Origin: an uncultured Bacteroides sp.
Lineage (GTDB): Bacteria; Bacteroidota; Bacteroidia; Chitinophagales; Chitinophagaceae
NCBI GenBank assembly: GCA_902168085.1
Contig: CABHOP010000030.1
Location: 16,405 to 80,404, forward strand
Length of the DNA stretch: 64,000 nt
Direction of reading: 5' to 3'
Shown here: one piece after another, positions 25,913-33,927 of the stretch
Position numbering within the stretch: the first letter of the stretch is position 1
Layout: each line of letters starts with the position of its first letter
Program-made: the position numbers and the translations under genes
Notes under the pieces: generated by a model
What the model saw: only the letters and a program-made list of their open reading frames with translations
Database searches by the model: none
What the model was told of the DNA's origin: nothing

Positions 25913-28147
25913 CTACTCTCCGTTAATAACCCGGATAATGCTATCTGTTGCAGCTTTGTTTTGCGGATGGTTGATGGAATGTGCAAGGTCTGATTTCTCG
26001 CGCGCTGTCAGGTGGAAATTAAGGGCTGCTGTTTTTTCAGAGAACTGCGGTATGTATTGCATGTTCACTACATGCAGTTTGCCTTTAAAATTCTGCTCGG
26101 CATAGTCTTTCAGGTAGCCATGATAGTAGGATTGGAAAGATTCCCATTTGGTTTGTATCACAAACACGGGGTCTGCCATCATCTTACCCATTGTATTCAT
26201 ATCCGTTGCCGGAAATATCTCGTGCTCACGTGTATCTCGTATTTGTAGCAGTATTACATCGCGCGTGTTTTGCTGCAGCCAGTCGCGCATTACACTCAGG
26301 TAGCGCACAGCTGTCTCTATGCCAAAATTATCGCGCAGCCCTGCATCCATAATATTCATTTCCGGCTTTGAAGGCAGTTTCACTACCGGCAATATGTAAG
26401 GGAATGTGGCATTCATACGCAGTGCCGTAGTAAGGCGCAGGTTATAAGGGTTCTGATTTTGAAAGAAGGCAGCAAAGTCTACCGCATCGATAGGTGTATA
26501 GCTACTATCCTGCACACCCAGTGCCGGTTGTGTTAAATAAGCCACCGGTTGGCCGGCCATCATCAGCCTTCTTCCATCATTTACAATAGTGGCATTTACT
26601 ATCATCATAGGCACATCGGCACTGGCTTCGCGGCTTCGGTAATCTTCCAGCTTTTTATCCAGCATACCATTGGTATTGCTTATCAACTCCTGCTCCATGG
26701 CATAGCCACGGTCTTTGGTATAGGAATAACCCGATACCGATATTTTATTGAAAGGCGATATGAGGTCTACACTGGCAAAGGAGTAAATAATAGCATTCAG
26801 CAGGTCTTTGCCTATGTTATCCTGGTAGGTGGGCAGGTAAGGATTTTTGATATTGCCCTGGTTATACAGGTTGTGCAGCTCGCGCCAGTAAGCCCCCCCC
26901 AGCATGCCGCCAGATGCTCCAGTAATCAGCACCGTATTTTTAAAGAGTTTTCCGTGTGTCGCGCTGTCTATATATTGCAGCGAACGGAACCCCCAGTAGG
27001 CAGCACGAGAGCCACCACCGCTCAACGTTACAATAACCAATGGCGGTTGCTTGCCATCTTTCATGTTTTTCTGTTTCCAGGCATCCAGGCGGGCTATCTC
27101 TTTTTGCTTGTCTTCATCATAACGCCGGCGGGTGAATATTTTAGAGAGATAATCATAGTTATAATCGGGGCGTTTATCGGCCTGCGTTTTATAGTCCATG
27201 CCATAAGCTATACTGCGGAAGTCGAATATCTTATACTTCACCAGCAGCGATAACAACAGCGTAATGCAAATCCACCCCAGCATTTCCCAACTGCGCAGGA
27301 AATATTTTACAGCGCCTACAATGCCCATGATGATGGAAAACAATATAAGGAAGCCGGAACCGGCAGGTACCCTCAAGCGTGGGTCTTCCATAAATATGCC
27401 GGACAGTAACAAAACAAATAAAGCAAAGATGGTAGCCGTAATGGCATTGCGGTGGTGCTTGCGCAGTACGGTTTGCATCAGCCTTGGCGCATAAGGCTCC
27501 AGTTCCGAACATTTGCCGATACGCAGCCTGCCGGTAATAAAAGTTTCGGCACGTACAATGTCTATATCATAATCCAGGCTGTCATAAGGTATGATCTCGC
27601 GAATACGTGCAGGGTTGGTAATGCGCGATAGTACTACTTTCAGCAGGTCGCGGTCCACACGAAAGAAATAGGCGAATGATATAATGATGATCAGCAGGAA
27701 GCCAAGGTAAAACCCAAGCTGGAAGCGCAATACCTCGATGCCCTTTGCATATTCATTCTGCCATTGAAAGCGGATAGCTATTATAGAGTAGAAGATGAGG
27801 AAGGCTAATGGCAGTATTGAATTATTGATGCAATACTTTATAAAGGCGTGGCGGGTAGCGCCCAGAAATGGTATGCGAGTGCTGTGAATGATGAAGGTGG
27901 TGATGTGCCATGCCATGATAAATACAGCAGTAGCACCACCCAGCAATAGCATACTGAAAAAGTTTATCTCCCCTAAATATTCAGGTGCCAGGAACAAGGA
28001 TGATGCCCCGAATGCTGCCGCAAAATTTCCCGTGATGGTGGTAAACAGGATGAACCAGAATACCAATAGCAACTGGTATTTACGAAAGTGCAGCAATAGA
28101 AGCTGCACAGGTAAAAACCTGAAAATGCTATGGATGATGGCGCGCAT
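25913..28147 (-). CDS. Polytopic membrane protein with C-terminal patatin-like phospholipase domain
   Basis: 744 residues. The first 310 hold about six to seven hydrophobic helices (for example 24-44, 62-86, 110-127, 142-162, 236-252, 265-282 and 290-305). The C-terminal part (about 365-744) is a patatin lipase. The oxyanion loop is SGGGSR (376-381), the nucleophile is Ser412 in GASGG, and the dyad Asp is in MDAGLRDNFG near 640. It should hydrolyse acyl esters of phospholipids or lipid-linked substrates at the inner membrane, with the lipase domain probably cytoplasmic. Patatins with a long polytopic N-terminus are unusual compared with short soluble ones. It is upstream of a glycosyltransferase gene in the same orientation. 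Confidence 0.82.
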   Translation of the reverse strand: MRAIIHSIFRFLPVQLLLLHFRKYQLLLVFWFILFTTITGNFAAAFGASSLFLAPEYLGEINFFSMLLLGGATAVFIMAWHITTFIIHSTRIPFLGATRHAFIKYCINNSILPLAFLIFYSIIAIRFQWQNEYAKGIEVLRFQLGFYLGFLLIIIISFAYFFRVDRDLLKVVLSRITNPARIREIIPYDSLDYDIDIVRAETFITGRLRIGKCSELEPYAPRLMQTVLRKHHRNAITATIFALFVLLLSGIFMEDPRLRVPAGSGFLILFSIIMGIVGAVKYFLRSWEMLGWICITLLLSLLVKYKIFDFRSIAYGMDYKTQADKRPDYNYDYLSKIFTRRRYDEDKQKEIARLDAWKQKNMKDGKQPPLVIVTLSGGGSRAAYWGFRSLQYIDSATHGKLFKNTVLITGASGGMLGGAYWRELHNLYNQGNIKNPYLPTYQDNIGKDLLNAIIYSFASVDLISPFNKISVSGYSYTKDRGYAMEQELISNTNGMLDKKLEDYRSREASADVPMMIVNATIVNDGRRLMMAGQPVAYLTQPALGVQDSSYTPIDAVDFAAFFQNQNPYNLRLTTALRMNATFPYILPVVKLPSKPEMNIMDAGLRDNFGIETAVRYLSVMRDWLQQNTRDVILLQIRDTREHEIFPATDMNTMGKMMADPVFVIQTKWESFQSYYHGYLKDYAEQNFKGKLHVVNMQYIPQFSEKTAALNFHLTAREKSDLAHSINHPQNKAATDSIIRVINGE

Positions 28148-28229
28148 GTGGCAAAAGCTGTTTCTATTTATTAAGATACAAAAACTTTCCGCCTTTGCAG
28201 TATTAATAATGTATTGTTATTGTAAAATG

Positions 28230-29288
28230 CTAAGCTGCAGTACGTTTGCTACGCAGGCCATATATATTTACTACCAGTGCCATCAACAGGAACATGGCTA
28301 CCACCTGGTGTGTTTCTGCCAGCAGTTCATACGTGCCAAACTTACCCAGCACAATGCGTGGAGCGCTTACCACGGTAATGATACCCAGCAGTACCTGTGT
28401 TATCACCAGTATGAATGGCCATATGCGTGCCTTGTTCAGCAGGCTGCTAGGTTGGTTTTTGCCATGTTTGATGGCATTGCCAAACCAGAACATGATAAGC
28501 GTGAACAACAGGTAGGCCAGTTGGCGGTGCATAAAGTGTACATTGATAGGATGGTTGATAAAGCTTTGCACCATCAGCCTGTCGGGTATCCATGCGCCAT
28601 TGATGGTGGGCCATGTAGCCGCTGCCATTGCCGCTTTCAGCCCCGACATAAATGCGCCATATACCAGTTGCACACAGAGCAACACGGTTATAATGAGTGT
28701 AAAGTTTTTCAATCGTGTATTATATACAATAGCGCTTTCAGGCACCAATAACTTCAGGGCAAACCACAGTGTGTAGCATAGTAGCAGCAGCGCTGCCATA
28801 AAGTGCAGTGCCAGTTTTATATGATTTACATACAAGTCGGTATCATTCAGGCCGCTGGCTACCATTATCCAACCTATGGCACCTTGTGCAGCGCCCAGTA
28901 TAAAGAGGATGACGAATGGCAGTATCATCTCTTTATCAAAATATTTTTTAGACAGGAAGTATATGAAGCCAATAGCAAACACTACACCCAGCAGCCTGGC
29001 CCACAGGCGATGGAACCATTCCCAGAAATATATGAATTGAAAATCGCTGAGCTCGAAGTGGCTGTTGACGTATTTGAATTGGGCGATGTCCTGGTACTTA
29101 TCAAATGCTGCCTGCCATTCTGCTTCGCTCAGGGGCGGGAAAGCACCCATGATAGGTTTCCATTCCGTTATAGACAGTCCCGAACCTGTAAGGCGGGTAA
29201 TGCCCCCCAGCAATACCTGTATGATTATCATCGCTACACCTGCCAACAACCAATAAGCTACTGCCTTTCTTTTCTTTATATCCTGCAC
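28230..29288 (-). CDS. ctaA: Heme A synthase, COX15/CtaA family
   Basis: 352 residues from the GTG at 29288. It oxidises the C8 methyl of heme O to make heme A for aa3-type cytochrome oxidase. Eight membrane helices carry the paired His ligands: HRLWARLLG, HIKLALHF, HFMHRQLAY and ETHQVVAM. The N-terminal GGITRLTGSGLSITEW and the following WPTINGAWIP loop are typical of the longer COX15-type enzymes. An ATG at 29336 would extend the N-terminus by 16 residues, but a -7 box at 29306-29313 lies inside that extension, so the GTG 17 nt downstream is preferred. Oxidase subunits are not in the window. Confidence 0.93.
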   Translation of the reverse strand: MQDIKKRKAVAYWLLAGVAMIIIQVLLGGITRLTGSGLSITEWKPIMGAFPPLSEAEWQAAFDKYQDIAQFKYVNSHFELSDFQFIYFWEWFHRLWARLLGVVFAIGFIYFLSKKYFDKEMILPFVILFILGAAQGAIGWIMVASGLNDTDLYVNHIKLALHFMAALLLLCYTLWFALKLLVPESAIVYNTRLKNFTLIITVLLCVQLVYGAFMSGLKAAMAAATWPTINGAWIPDRLMVQSFINHPINVHFMHRQLAYLLFTLIMFWFGNAIKHGKNQPSSLLNKARIWPFILVITQVLLGIITVVSAPRIVLGKFGTYELLAETHQVVAMFLLMALVVNIYGLRSKRTAA

Positions 29289-29305
29289 GGCTATGGAAAT
29301 TTGTG

Positions 29306-29313
29306 CAAAAGTA
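29306..29313 (-). promoter_or_regulatory. -7 box TACTTTTG for ctaA
   Basis: It matches TAnnTTTG on the minus strand, 17 nt before the GTG at 29288, and excludes the upstream ATG at 29336. Confidence 0.6.
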
Positions 29314-29336
29314 CTGCACCTGCGCTTATCGGGCAT

Positions 29337-29749
29337 GGATTTCTATATGCGTGCGGGTAGCATCGGGGCCAGGCATTATGCATATAATATTCTACAAAAG
29401 TGTACCATATTGTGGCACAATTTGGGTAAATATCACCCCAATAAACCGAATAATACAAGATGTGTATAAGTAATGGTAGTTCAATGCATTATTGAAAAAC
29501 CTGCTTAAACTCAATGTATTTGATATGATATTTTATATTGTATGAGGCTTGGGGTGCGGTTTTCAGAATATTATCCCGCTATCGGATTGATTTTTAATAT
29601 ATTATTAAAGTAAATTATTTCGGTTTATGCAGAATATGGCGTAAAAATTGCCCTAATTTTGCATTAAACACATTTGTTTGATTAAAACCCTGTTATATAG
29701 GAGGATTTAGTTACATTTTTATTCTTTTAATTTCTAAAATGTATAAGTT
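29337..29749. other. AT-rich intergenic region between divergent ctaA and HU genes
   Basis: About 410 bp without a credible gene on either strand, markedly richer in A and T than its neighbours. Apart from the HU promoter box at 29654 I see no hairpin, repeat or small ORF worth naming. The 88-nt HU leader is the longest clear leader here. Confidence 0.6.
29654..29661 (+). promoter_or_regulatory. -7 box TAATTTTG for the HU gene
   Basis: It matches TAnnTTTG, 88 nt before the ATG, so the HU mRNA would have a leader of about 80 nt. Confidence 0.5.
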
Positions 29750-30082
29750 ATGAGAAAAGCCGATGTTGTAACCAGCATTGCTGAAAAAACCGGTATTCCC
29801 AAAGTTGACATCCTCGTTGCCTTGGAAGCGTTTTTCAAAGAAGTGAAATCTTCGCTGGTAGAAGGTGAACCTGTATATGTTCGTGGCTTTGGTAGTTTTA
29901 TTCTGAAAAAACGTGCAGCGAAGATTGGACGTAATATCAAGAAGAATGTAGCTGTAGAGATACCCGAACATTTCATACCTGCTTTCAAACCTGCAAAAGA
30001 GTTTGTGCAAGCGGTAAAAGAATCAAAGCACGAGCTGAAAGAGCATCATGAACAGGATGCTGAAATGGTAGAAAAGGAATAA
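29750..30082 (+). CDS. HU/IHF-family DNA-binding protein
   Basis: 110 residues. The first 90 are the histone-like HU fold: helices MRKADVVTSIAEKTGIPK and ILVALEAFFKEVKSSL, then the beta arm region VYVRGFGSFILKKRAAKIGRN, ending AFKPAKEFVQAVK. It bends and compacts DNA as a dimer. A 20-residue acidic, His/Glu-rich tail (KHELKEHHEQDAEMVEKE) extends beyond the usual length and could modulate DNA binding. It is followed by the TPR gene, whose own -7 box lies between. The gene order HU-TPR-RNase G is often seen in Bacteroidota. Confidence 0.93.
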   Translation: MRKADVVTSIAEKTGIPKVDILVALEAFFKEVKSSLVEGEPVYVRGFGSFILKKRAAKIGRNIKKNVAVEIPEHFIPAFKPAKEFVQAVKESKHELKEHHEQDAEMVEKE

Positions 30083-30117
30083 TGATGGCAACTGCGTCTG
30101 GTACGGATGCGATTCGC

Positions 30118-30125
30118 TAACTTTG
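30118..30125 (+). promoter_or_regulatory. -7 box TAACTTTG for the TPR gene
   Basis: It matches TAnnTTTG and ends 18 nt before the TTG at 30144, which supports that unusual start. Confidence 0.6.
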
Positions 30126-30143
30126 CGCAGAAATTTTTAGTTT

Positions 30144-30998
30144 TTGCGACCAATACATTATATCTCGCTTGCAGCGGCCATAGGCCTTATAGCAATATTA
30201 TACTGGGGAGGCAATACAGTGCCGCCTGCATCGAAGGATAAGGCAGCCGTGCCTGCAGCTACCGGTGATATGCATCAGGGTGGCAATATGCAGCCTGCCT
30301 CTGCCGATTCGATACTTGCTGCAGCACGCAGGCAATTGCCTGAGCATGCAGCTGCAGAAATTGCAACTATAGAAAAACAACTGGTAGCCATAACCGATTC
30401 GTCGGCTATGGCTCCTGTATTTTGGGATATGGCCAAGCACTGGCAGGAGCATAAACAGTTTCCGGCAGCGGCTTATTATTACGCAAAATCAGCGAAGTTG
30501 GAGAATTCAGAAAAAAACCTCAACTTTGCAGGCCAAATATTTTTGGACTTGTTGCAGAGGGGAGGGTCACCTGCCATGCAGGCTTGGGAAGCGCAAGAAG
30601 CTATTGATTGTTTCAACCGTTCCCTGCAGATCAACCCCAACAACGATACTGTGAAGATGGCGCTGGCGGCAGCGTATGTAGAAGGTACCGCACAACCAAT
30701 GCAAGGCATACAATTGCTGCTAGGCATTGCCAGTGAAAAGCCCGATCATATACCGGCCAACCTGATGTTAGGGCGCTTTGCACTACAATCGGGACAAAAC
30801 GACAAAGCAATACAGCGCTTTGAAACAGTACTGAAACAGGAACCTGAAAATACGGAAGCACTCTACTTCTTGGCAGAGGCATATAAAAGCAACGGGAATA
30901 AGGCAAAAGCTATCGAGCTACTTGAAAAATGTAAGAAGATAGTGAACAAGCCTGAGTTCAGCCAGGAAATAGATGCGTATATAAAATCTTTTAAGTAA
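30144..30998 (+). CDS. Membrane-anchored tetratricopeptide repeat protein
   Basis: 284 residues from a TTG start; no ATG precedes the transmembrane segment, and a -7 box lies 18 nt upstream. Residues about 4-22 (IHYISLAAAIGLIAILYWGG) form one membrane anchor. An Ala-rich spacer follows, then at least three TPR units (about 145-284), for instance AIDCFNRSLQINPNNDTVKMAL and AIQRFETVLKQEPENTEALYFLAEAY. TPRs act as protein-binding scaffolds; the partner is not known. The domain would be periplasmic. It lies between HU and the small basic protein gene. Confidence 0.82.
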   Translation: MRPIHYISLAAAIGLIAILYWGGNTVPPASKDKAAVPAATGDMHQGGNMQPASADSILAAARRQLPEHAAAEIATIEKQLVAITDSSAMAPVFWDMAKHWQEHKQFPAAAYYYAKSAKLENSEKNLNFAGQIFLDLLQRGGSPAMQAWEAQEAIDCFNRSLQINPNNDTVKMALAAAYVEGTAQPMQGIQLLLGIASEKPDHIPANLMLGRFALQSGQNDKAIQRFETVLKQEPENTEALYFLAEAYKSNGNKAKAIELLEKCKKIVNKPEFSQEIDAYIKSFK

Positions 30999-31015
30999 CT
31001 AAAAATTATTAGTGT

Positions 31016-31108
31016 ATGCCTTGTGGTAAGAAAAGAAAAAGACATAAGATTGCTACTCACAAACGTAAAAAACGTCTGAGAAAGAACCGTCATAAGAAGA
31101 AGAAATAA
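31016..31108 (+). CDS. 30-residue basic protein, AURKAIP1/COX24-domain type
   Basis: A very short gene: ATG at 31016, TAA at 31106-31108. The product starts MPCGKKRKRHKIATHKRKKR and goes on with RLRKNRHKKKK, so about two thirds of its residues are Lys, Arg or His. This matches the small AURKAIP1/COX24-domain proteins annotated in many Bacteroidota. That domain is found in mitochondrial small-subunit ribosomal protein mS38, so a ribosome-associated role is plausible. It starts 17 nt after the TPR gene stop and is probably in the same transcript, upstream of the RNase G gene. The strong family-like N-terminus and clean stop make it real despite its size. Confidence 0.8.
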   Translation: MPCGKKRKRHKIATHKRKKRLRKNRHKKKK

Positions 31109-31172
31109 TTTGAGGTTTTAAAAAGCCGGTCTTTCCTGCTTTCTTTTCCTTCACACTTCTTGCAAATAGATT

Positions 31173-31226
31173 CCTTACATTTTTTGCTTGCTTTGATGTT
31201 TATTAAAGCTATCAAAAGATGTAAGG
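31173..31226 (+). promoter_or_regulatory. Stem-loop in the leader of the RNase G/E gene
   Basis: CCTTACAT (31173-31180) pairs perfectly with ATGTAAGG (31219-31226), and inside it TTTGAT (31192-31197) pairs with ATCAAA (31211-31216). The structure sits 85 nt before the RNase start. It could be a leader element or the end of the preceding transcript. Confidence 0.4.
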
Positions 31227-31310
31227 CTTTCTGCTATTAATGTGTTTTTTTAGATTTTCTAATTCAGGAATGCGCACCGGCCAAGTGTATGCTTTGGAAA
31301 AACGACGGTG

Positions 31311-32870
31311 ATGAACAAAGAACTTATTATTAATGCTTCCGGCGACGGCGTAGAAATAGCCTTGCTGGAAGATAAAAAACTGGTTGAGCTGCATTATCAG
31401 CACGGCCAGGATGCCTTTGCCGTGGGCGATTTGTACCTTGGCAAGGTTAAGAAACTAATGCCGGGACTTAACGCGGCATTTGTAGATGTAGGATATGAAA
31501 AAGATGCCTTCCTTCACTATACCGATCTCAGCCCTTACTTCCGTTCGCTGGTAAAATTTACCAAGCAATCGATAGACGGAAACCCATCATGGGGCAGTGA
31601 TTTCGGCCATTTTAAAAATGAGCCGGAGATCGTAAAAACAGGTAAGATAACAGACGTAGCCAACCCCAAGCCCGAAATACTCGTACAGATATTAAAGGAA
31701 CCCATTTCTGCCAAAGGCCCGCGCCTCAGCTGCGAAATATCGCTGCCCGGCCGCTTTGTGGTAATGACACCCTTCAATGATACGGTAGCTATATCGCGCA
31801 AGATACATTCGGCCGACGAACGTAAAAGGTTGCAGAAGATAGTAGAAGCCATCAAGCCCAGGAATATGGGTGTTATCGTACGCACGGCTGCAGAAGGTAA
31901 GAATACTGCCGAACTGCATACCGACCTGCTGGAACTGGCTGAGATGTGGAAATCGATACAAACTAACCTGAAAGGTGCGAAAGCCCCGCAGATCATCCTG
32001 AGCGAACAGGATAAGACAACATCCATCCTACGCGACCTGCTGAGCGAAAGCTTTCAGAAAATAGTGGTGAACGATAAAAAGCTGCACAACGAAACAAAAG
32101 AATACATATCGCGCATAGCTCCTGAAAAGGAAGATATCGTATCGTTTCACAATACCGGTACATCTGTTTTCGACCAGTATGGCGTGACCAAACAGGTAAA
32201 AGCATCTTTCGGTAAAACAGTGAATTTATCGAGCGGTGCTTACCTTATTATAGAGCATACGGAAGCACTGCACGTAATAGATGTAAACAGTGGCACGCGT
32301 AGCAACGATGCCGGGCAGGAGCAGAATGCACAGGCTACCAACCTGGAAGCCGCTGCTGAAATAGCCCGCCAGATGCGCCTGCGCGACCTGGGAGGCATCA
32401 TTATCATCGACTTCATAGATATGAAGTTGCCCGATAATAAAAAGCAACTGCTGGATGCTATGGAAAAATTCATGGCAAACGACAGGGCAAGGCATACCAT
32501 ACTACCTATCTCAAAATTTGGCCTGATGCAGATAACGCGCCAGCGCCTGCGCCCGGAACTGAATATATCTACGGCTGAAGTATGCCCTACCTGTAAAGGT
32601 ACCGGCAAGATAGGCCCATCTATACTGATAGTAGATGAAATAGAAAAAGACCTGAATTATCTCATCAACCAGGGCCATCGCGACCTGACACTGCATGTGC
32701 ACCCGATAATGGAGGCCTATATTACCAAAGGCAACTTCTTTAAAAAGTCGCTGCTGAAAAAATGGTCGGCCATGCATAAGATAAAACTGAAACTGGCGGT
32801 AGACAACAATGCCCCCATTACACAGTATCACTTTTACGATAGCAAGACAGATGATCTGATAAAACTATAA
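31311..32870 (+). CDS. rng: Ribonuclease G/E family endoribonuclease
   Basis: 519 residues from the ATG at 31311 (a GTG just before is less likely). It cuts single-stranded RNA in rRNA maturation and mRNA decay. It has an S1-like RNA-binding part (about 35-125, LYLGKVKKLMPGLNAAFVDVG). The catalytic DNase I-like region has HVIDVNSGTRSN and GGIIIIDFIDM, whose Asp residues bind Mg. The Zn-link CPTCKGTGKIG is at about 425. The C-terminus ends soon after, so it lacks the long degradosome scaffold of RNase E and is closer to RNase G. A structured leader precedes it and a strong terminator follows. Confidence 0.94.
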   Translation: MNKELIINASGDGVEIALLEDKKLVELHYQHGQDAFAVGDLYLGKVKKLMPGLNAAFVDVGYEKDAFLHYTDLSPYFRSLVKFTKQSIDGNPSWGSDFGHFKNEPEIVKTGKITDVANPKPEILVQILKEPISAKGPRLSCEISLPGRFVVMTPFNDTVAISRKIHSADERKRLQKIVEAIKPRNMGVIVRTAAEGKNTAELHTDLLELAEMWKSIQTNLKGAKAPQIILSEQDKTTSILRDLLSESFQKIVVNDKKLHNETKEYISRIAPEKEDIVSFHNTGTSVFDQYGVTKQVKASFGKTVNLSSGAYLIIEHTEALHVIDVNSGTRSNDAGQEQNAQATNLEAAAEIARQMRLRDLGGIIIIDFIDMKLPDNKKQLLDAMEKFMANDRARHTILPISKFGLMQITRQRLRPELNISTAEVCPTCKGTGKIGPSILIVDEIEKDLNYLINQGHRDLTLHVHPIMEAYITKGNFFKKSLLKKWSAMHKIKLKLAVDNNAPITQYHFYDSKTDDLIKL

Positions 32871-32908
32871 ATTGAAAACGGGAGTCTGCAGGCTCCCGTT
32901 TTCAATTT
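32869..32908. terminator. Strong bidirectional terminator after rng
   Basis: A perfect 16-bp stem: AAATTGAAAACGGGAG (32869-32884) with CTCCCGTTTTCAATTT (32893-32908) and an 8-nt loop. It begins inside the rng stop codon. Confidence 0.92.
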
Positions 32909-32918
32909 GCCTATTATG

Positions 32919-32943
32919 AAAAAAGCGGGGCAGAAGCCCCGCT
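32919..32943 (-). terminator. Terminator of the minus-strand lipoprotein gene
   Basis: AGCGGGGC / GCCCCGCT with a 4-nt loop, followed on the minus strand by TTTTTT, 60 nt after the stop of the lipoprotein gene. Confidence 0.85.
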
Positions 32944-33002
32944 CAGATAAATCCACCCTCCAACTTGCATTTAGAAAGAGGATTTTACCGTTATCTCTTC
33001 TC

Positions 33003-33788
33003 TTAGTTAATATTGATGTTTTTAACTATTGCCTCTTCTTTTATGAATACATATTTCTTTCCATTCTTGGTAGCGAAAGAGTAGCTGAAAGGACATACTT
33101 CAAACAGGGCTGTATTGTCTGAAACATTAGGCAGGCTCGACAGGTCTGATGCGCTGATGGTTACGGTGCCGGCGTTGGCTGCAAATGATTTCAGTACGCT
33201 TGTATTACCTGCAGCTACCAGCACATATACAGAGTCTGCACCTTTTACAGTTGAGCTATTTAATGTCAGGGTAACGCCACTCGATTTGGTTACAGTAGTT
33301 GGTACCGTACCTGTAAATTTAGGGAAGGTAGTAGCGTGGCTATGTGAGAAACCGGTAACGCTTGAGCTACCCGCTACAGTCCAGTTAGAACCGCTTGAGA
33401 ACTGCAGCGAAGAAGGTGTCATGCCGGTAGTAGCAAATTTAGTATAAGTATTGTTGCTTTGTTTTTCCAGTGCATTATCATTTACAGATACTGCGCCGGC
33501 ATCTACATACGTGCTGCCACCGGGTGTGTTGTAAAATATAGCGGTGCCTATTTCCGTTTCCAGCTCGATAGGGAATGGCGAACCGGCAGGTGTAGAGCTA
33601 TATACCATGTTGATGCTTATCAGTGCACCGCTGATATCACCACCGGGGGTAGGTGATGGGGGTGTAGGGCCGGAAGTAGGGGTTGGCGTGGGTGTTGATG
33701 TAGGGGCAGGTTCATCTTCCTTCGTACAAGATGTAGCCAATACGGCAAAGGCTAAAACGGGGGCGAGCAAATAAGATAGCTTTTTCAT
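33003..33788 (-). CDS. Hypothetical lipoprotein with Thr/Pro-rich stalk, 261 aa
   Basis: Unknown function. From the ATG at 33788 a lipoprotein signal runs to AVLATSC (Cys21). A linker rich in Thr, Pro and Gly follows (about 30-48, PTPTPTSGPTPPSPTPGG). The remaining 210 residues are beta-rich, with many Val/Thr/Ser strands (VTKSSGVTLTLNSSTVKGADSVYVLV), like a fimbrillin or Ig-like surface domain, though I cannot name a family. It is probably displayed on the cell surface. It has a clear promoter: TTTA, 19 nt, then TAGTTTTG at 33840-33847. A perfect palindrome lies further upstream, next to the response regulator gene. Confidence 0.72.
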   Translation of the reverse strand: MKKLSYLLAPVLAFAVLATSCTKEDEPAPTSTPTPTPTSGPTPPSPTPGGDISGALISINMVYSSTPAGSPFPIELETEIGTAIFYNTPGGSTYVDAGAVSVNDNALEKQSNNTYTKFATTGMTPSSLQFSSGSNWTVAGSSSVTGFSHSHATTFPKFTGTVPTTVTKSSGVTLTLNSSTVKGADSVYVLVAAGNTSVLKSFAANAGTVTISASDLSSLPNVSDNTALFEVCPFSYSFATKNGKKYVFIKEEAIVKNININ

Positions 33789-33839
33789 TTTAAGTAATTT
33801 TGATGTTTGCAAATGGATTTATCCGTAAGGATGCAGGCA

Positions 33840-33847
33840 CAAAACTA
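33840..33847 (-). promoter_or_regulatory. -7 box TAGTTTTG for the lipoprotein gene, with near-consensus -33
   Basis: It matches TAnnTTTG on the minus strand, with TTTA 19 nt upstream (about 33867-33870) in the -33 position, and gives a leader of about 45 nt. Confidence 0.6.
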
Positions 33848-33894
33848 CTTTCACCATCAAGCGTGCTAAATACACCTTGTAAGGTATTTTTATA

Positions 33895-33910
33895 TCCGTA
33901 CTGGTACGGA
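33895..33910. promoter_or_regulatory. Perfect palindrome, candidate response-regulator operator
   Basis: TCCGTAC-TG-GTACGGA lies between the stop of the LuxR-type regulator gene and the lipoprotein promoter, about 25 bp upstream of its -33 element, an activator-like position. It lacks a T tract, so it is a poor terminator. Confidence 0.45.
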
Positions 33911-33927
33911 GAAAAGGTGCGGGTGGG

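Noticed and set aside
26549..27253. Plus-strand open frame of 234 codons
   Set aside because: It is antisense to the patatin-like gene and has no domain or plausible start context.
29337..29749. Riboswitch or small RNA in the AT-rich gap before the HU gene
   Set aside because: No conserved riboswitch motif and no stable hairpin were seen. Length and AT content alone are not evidence.
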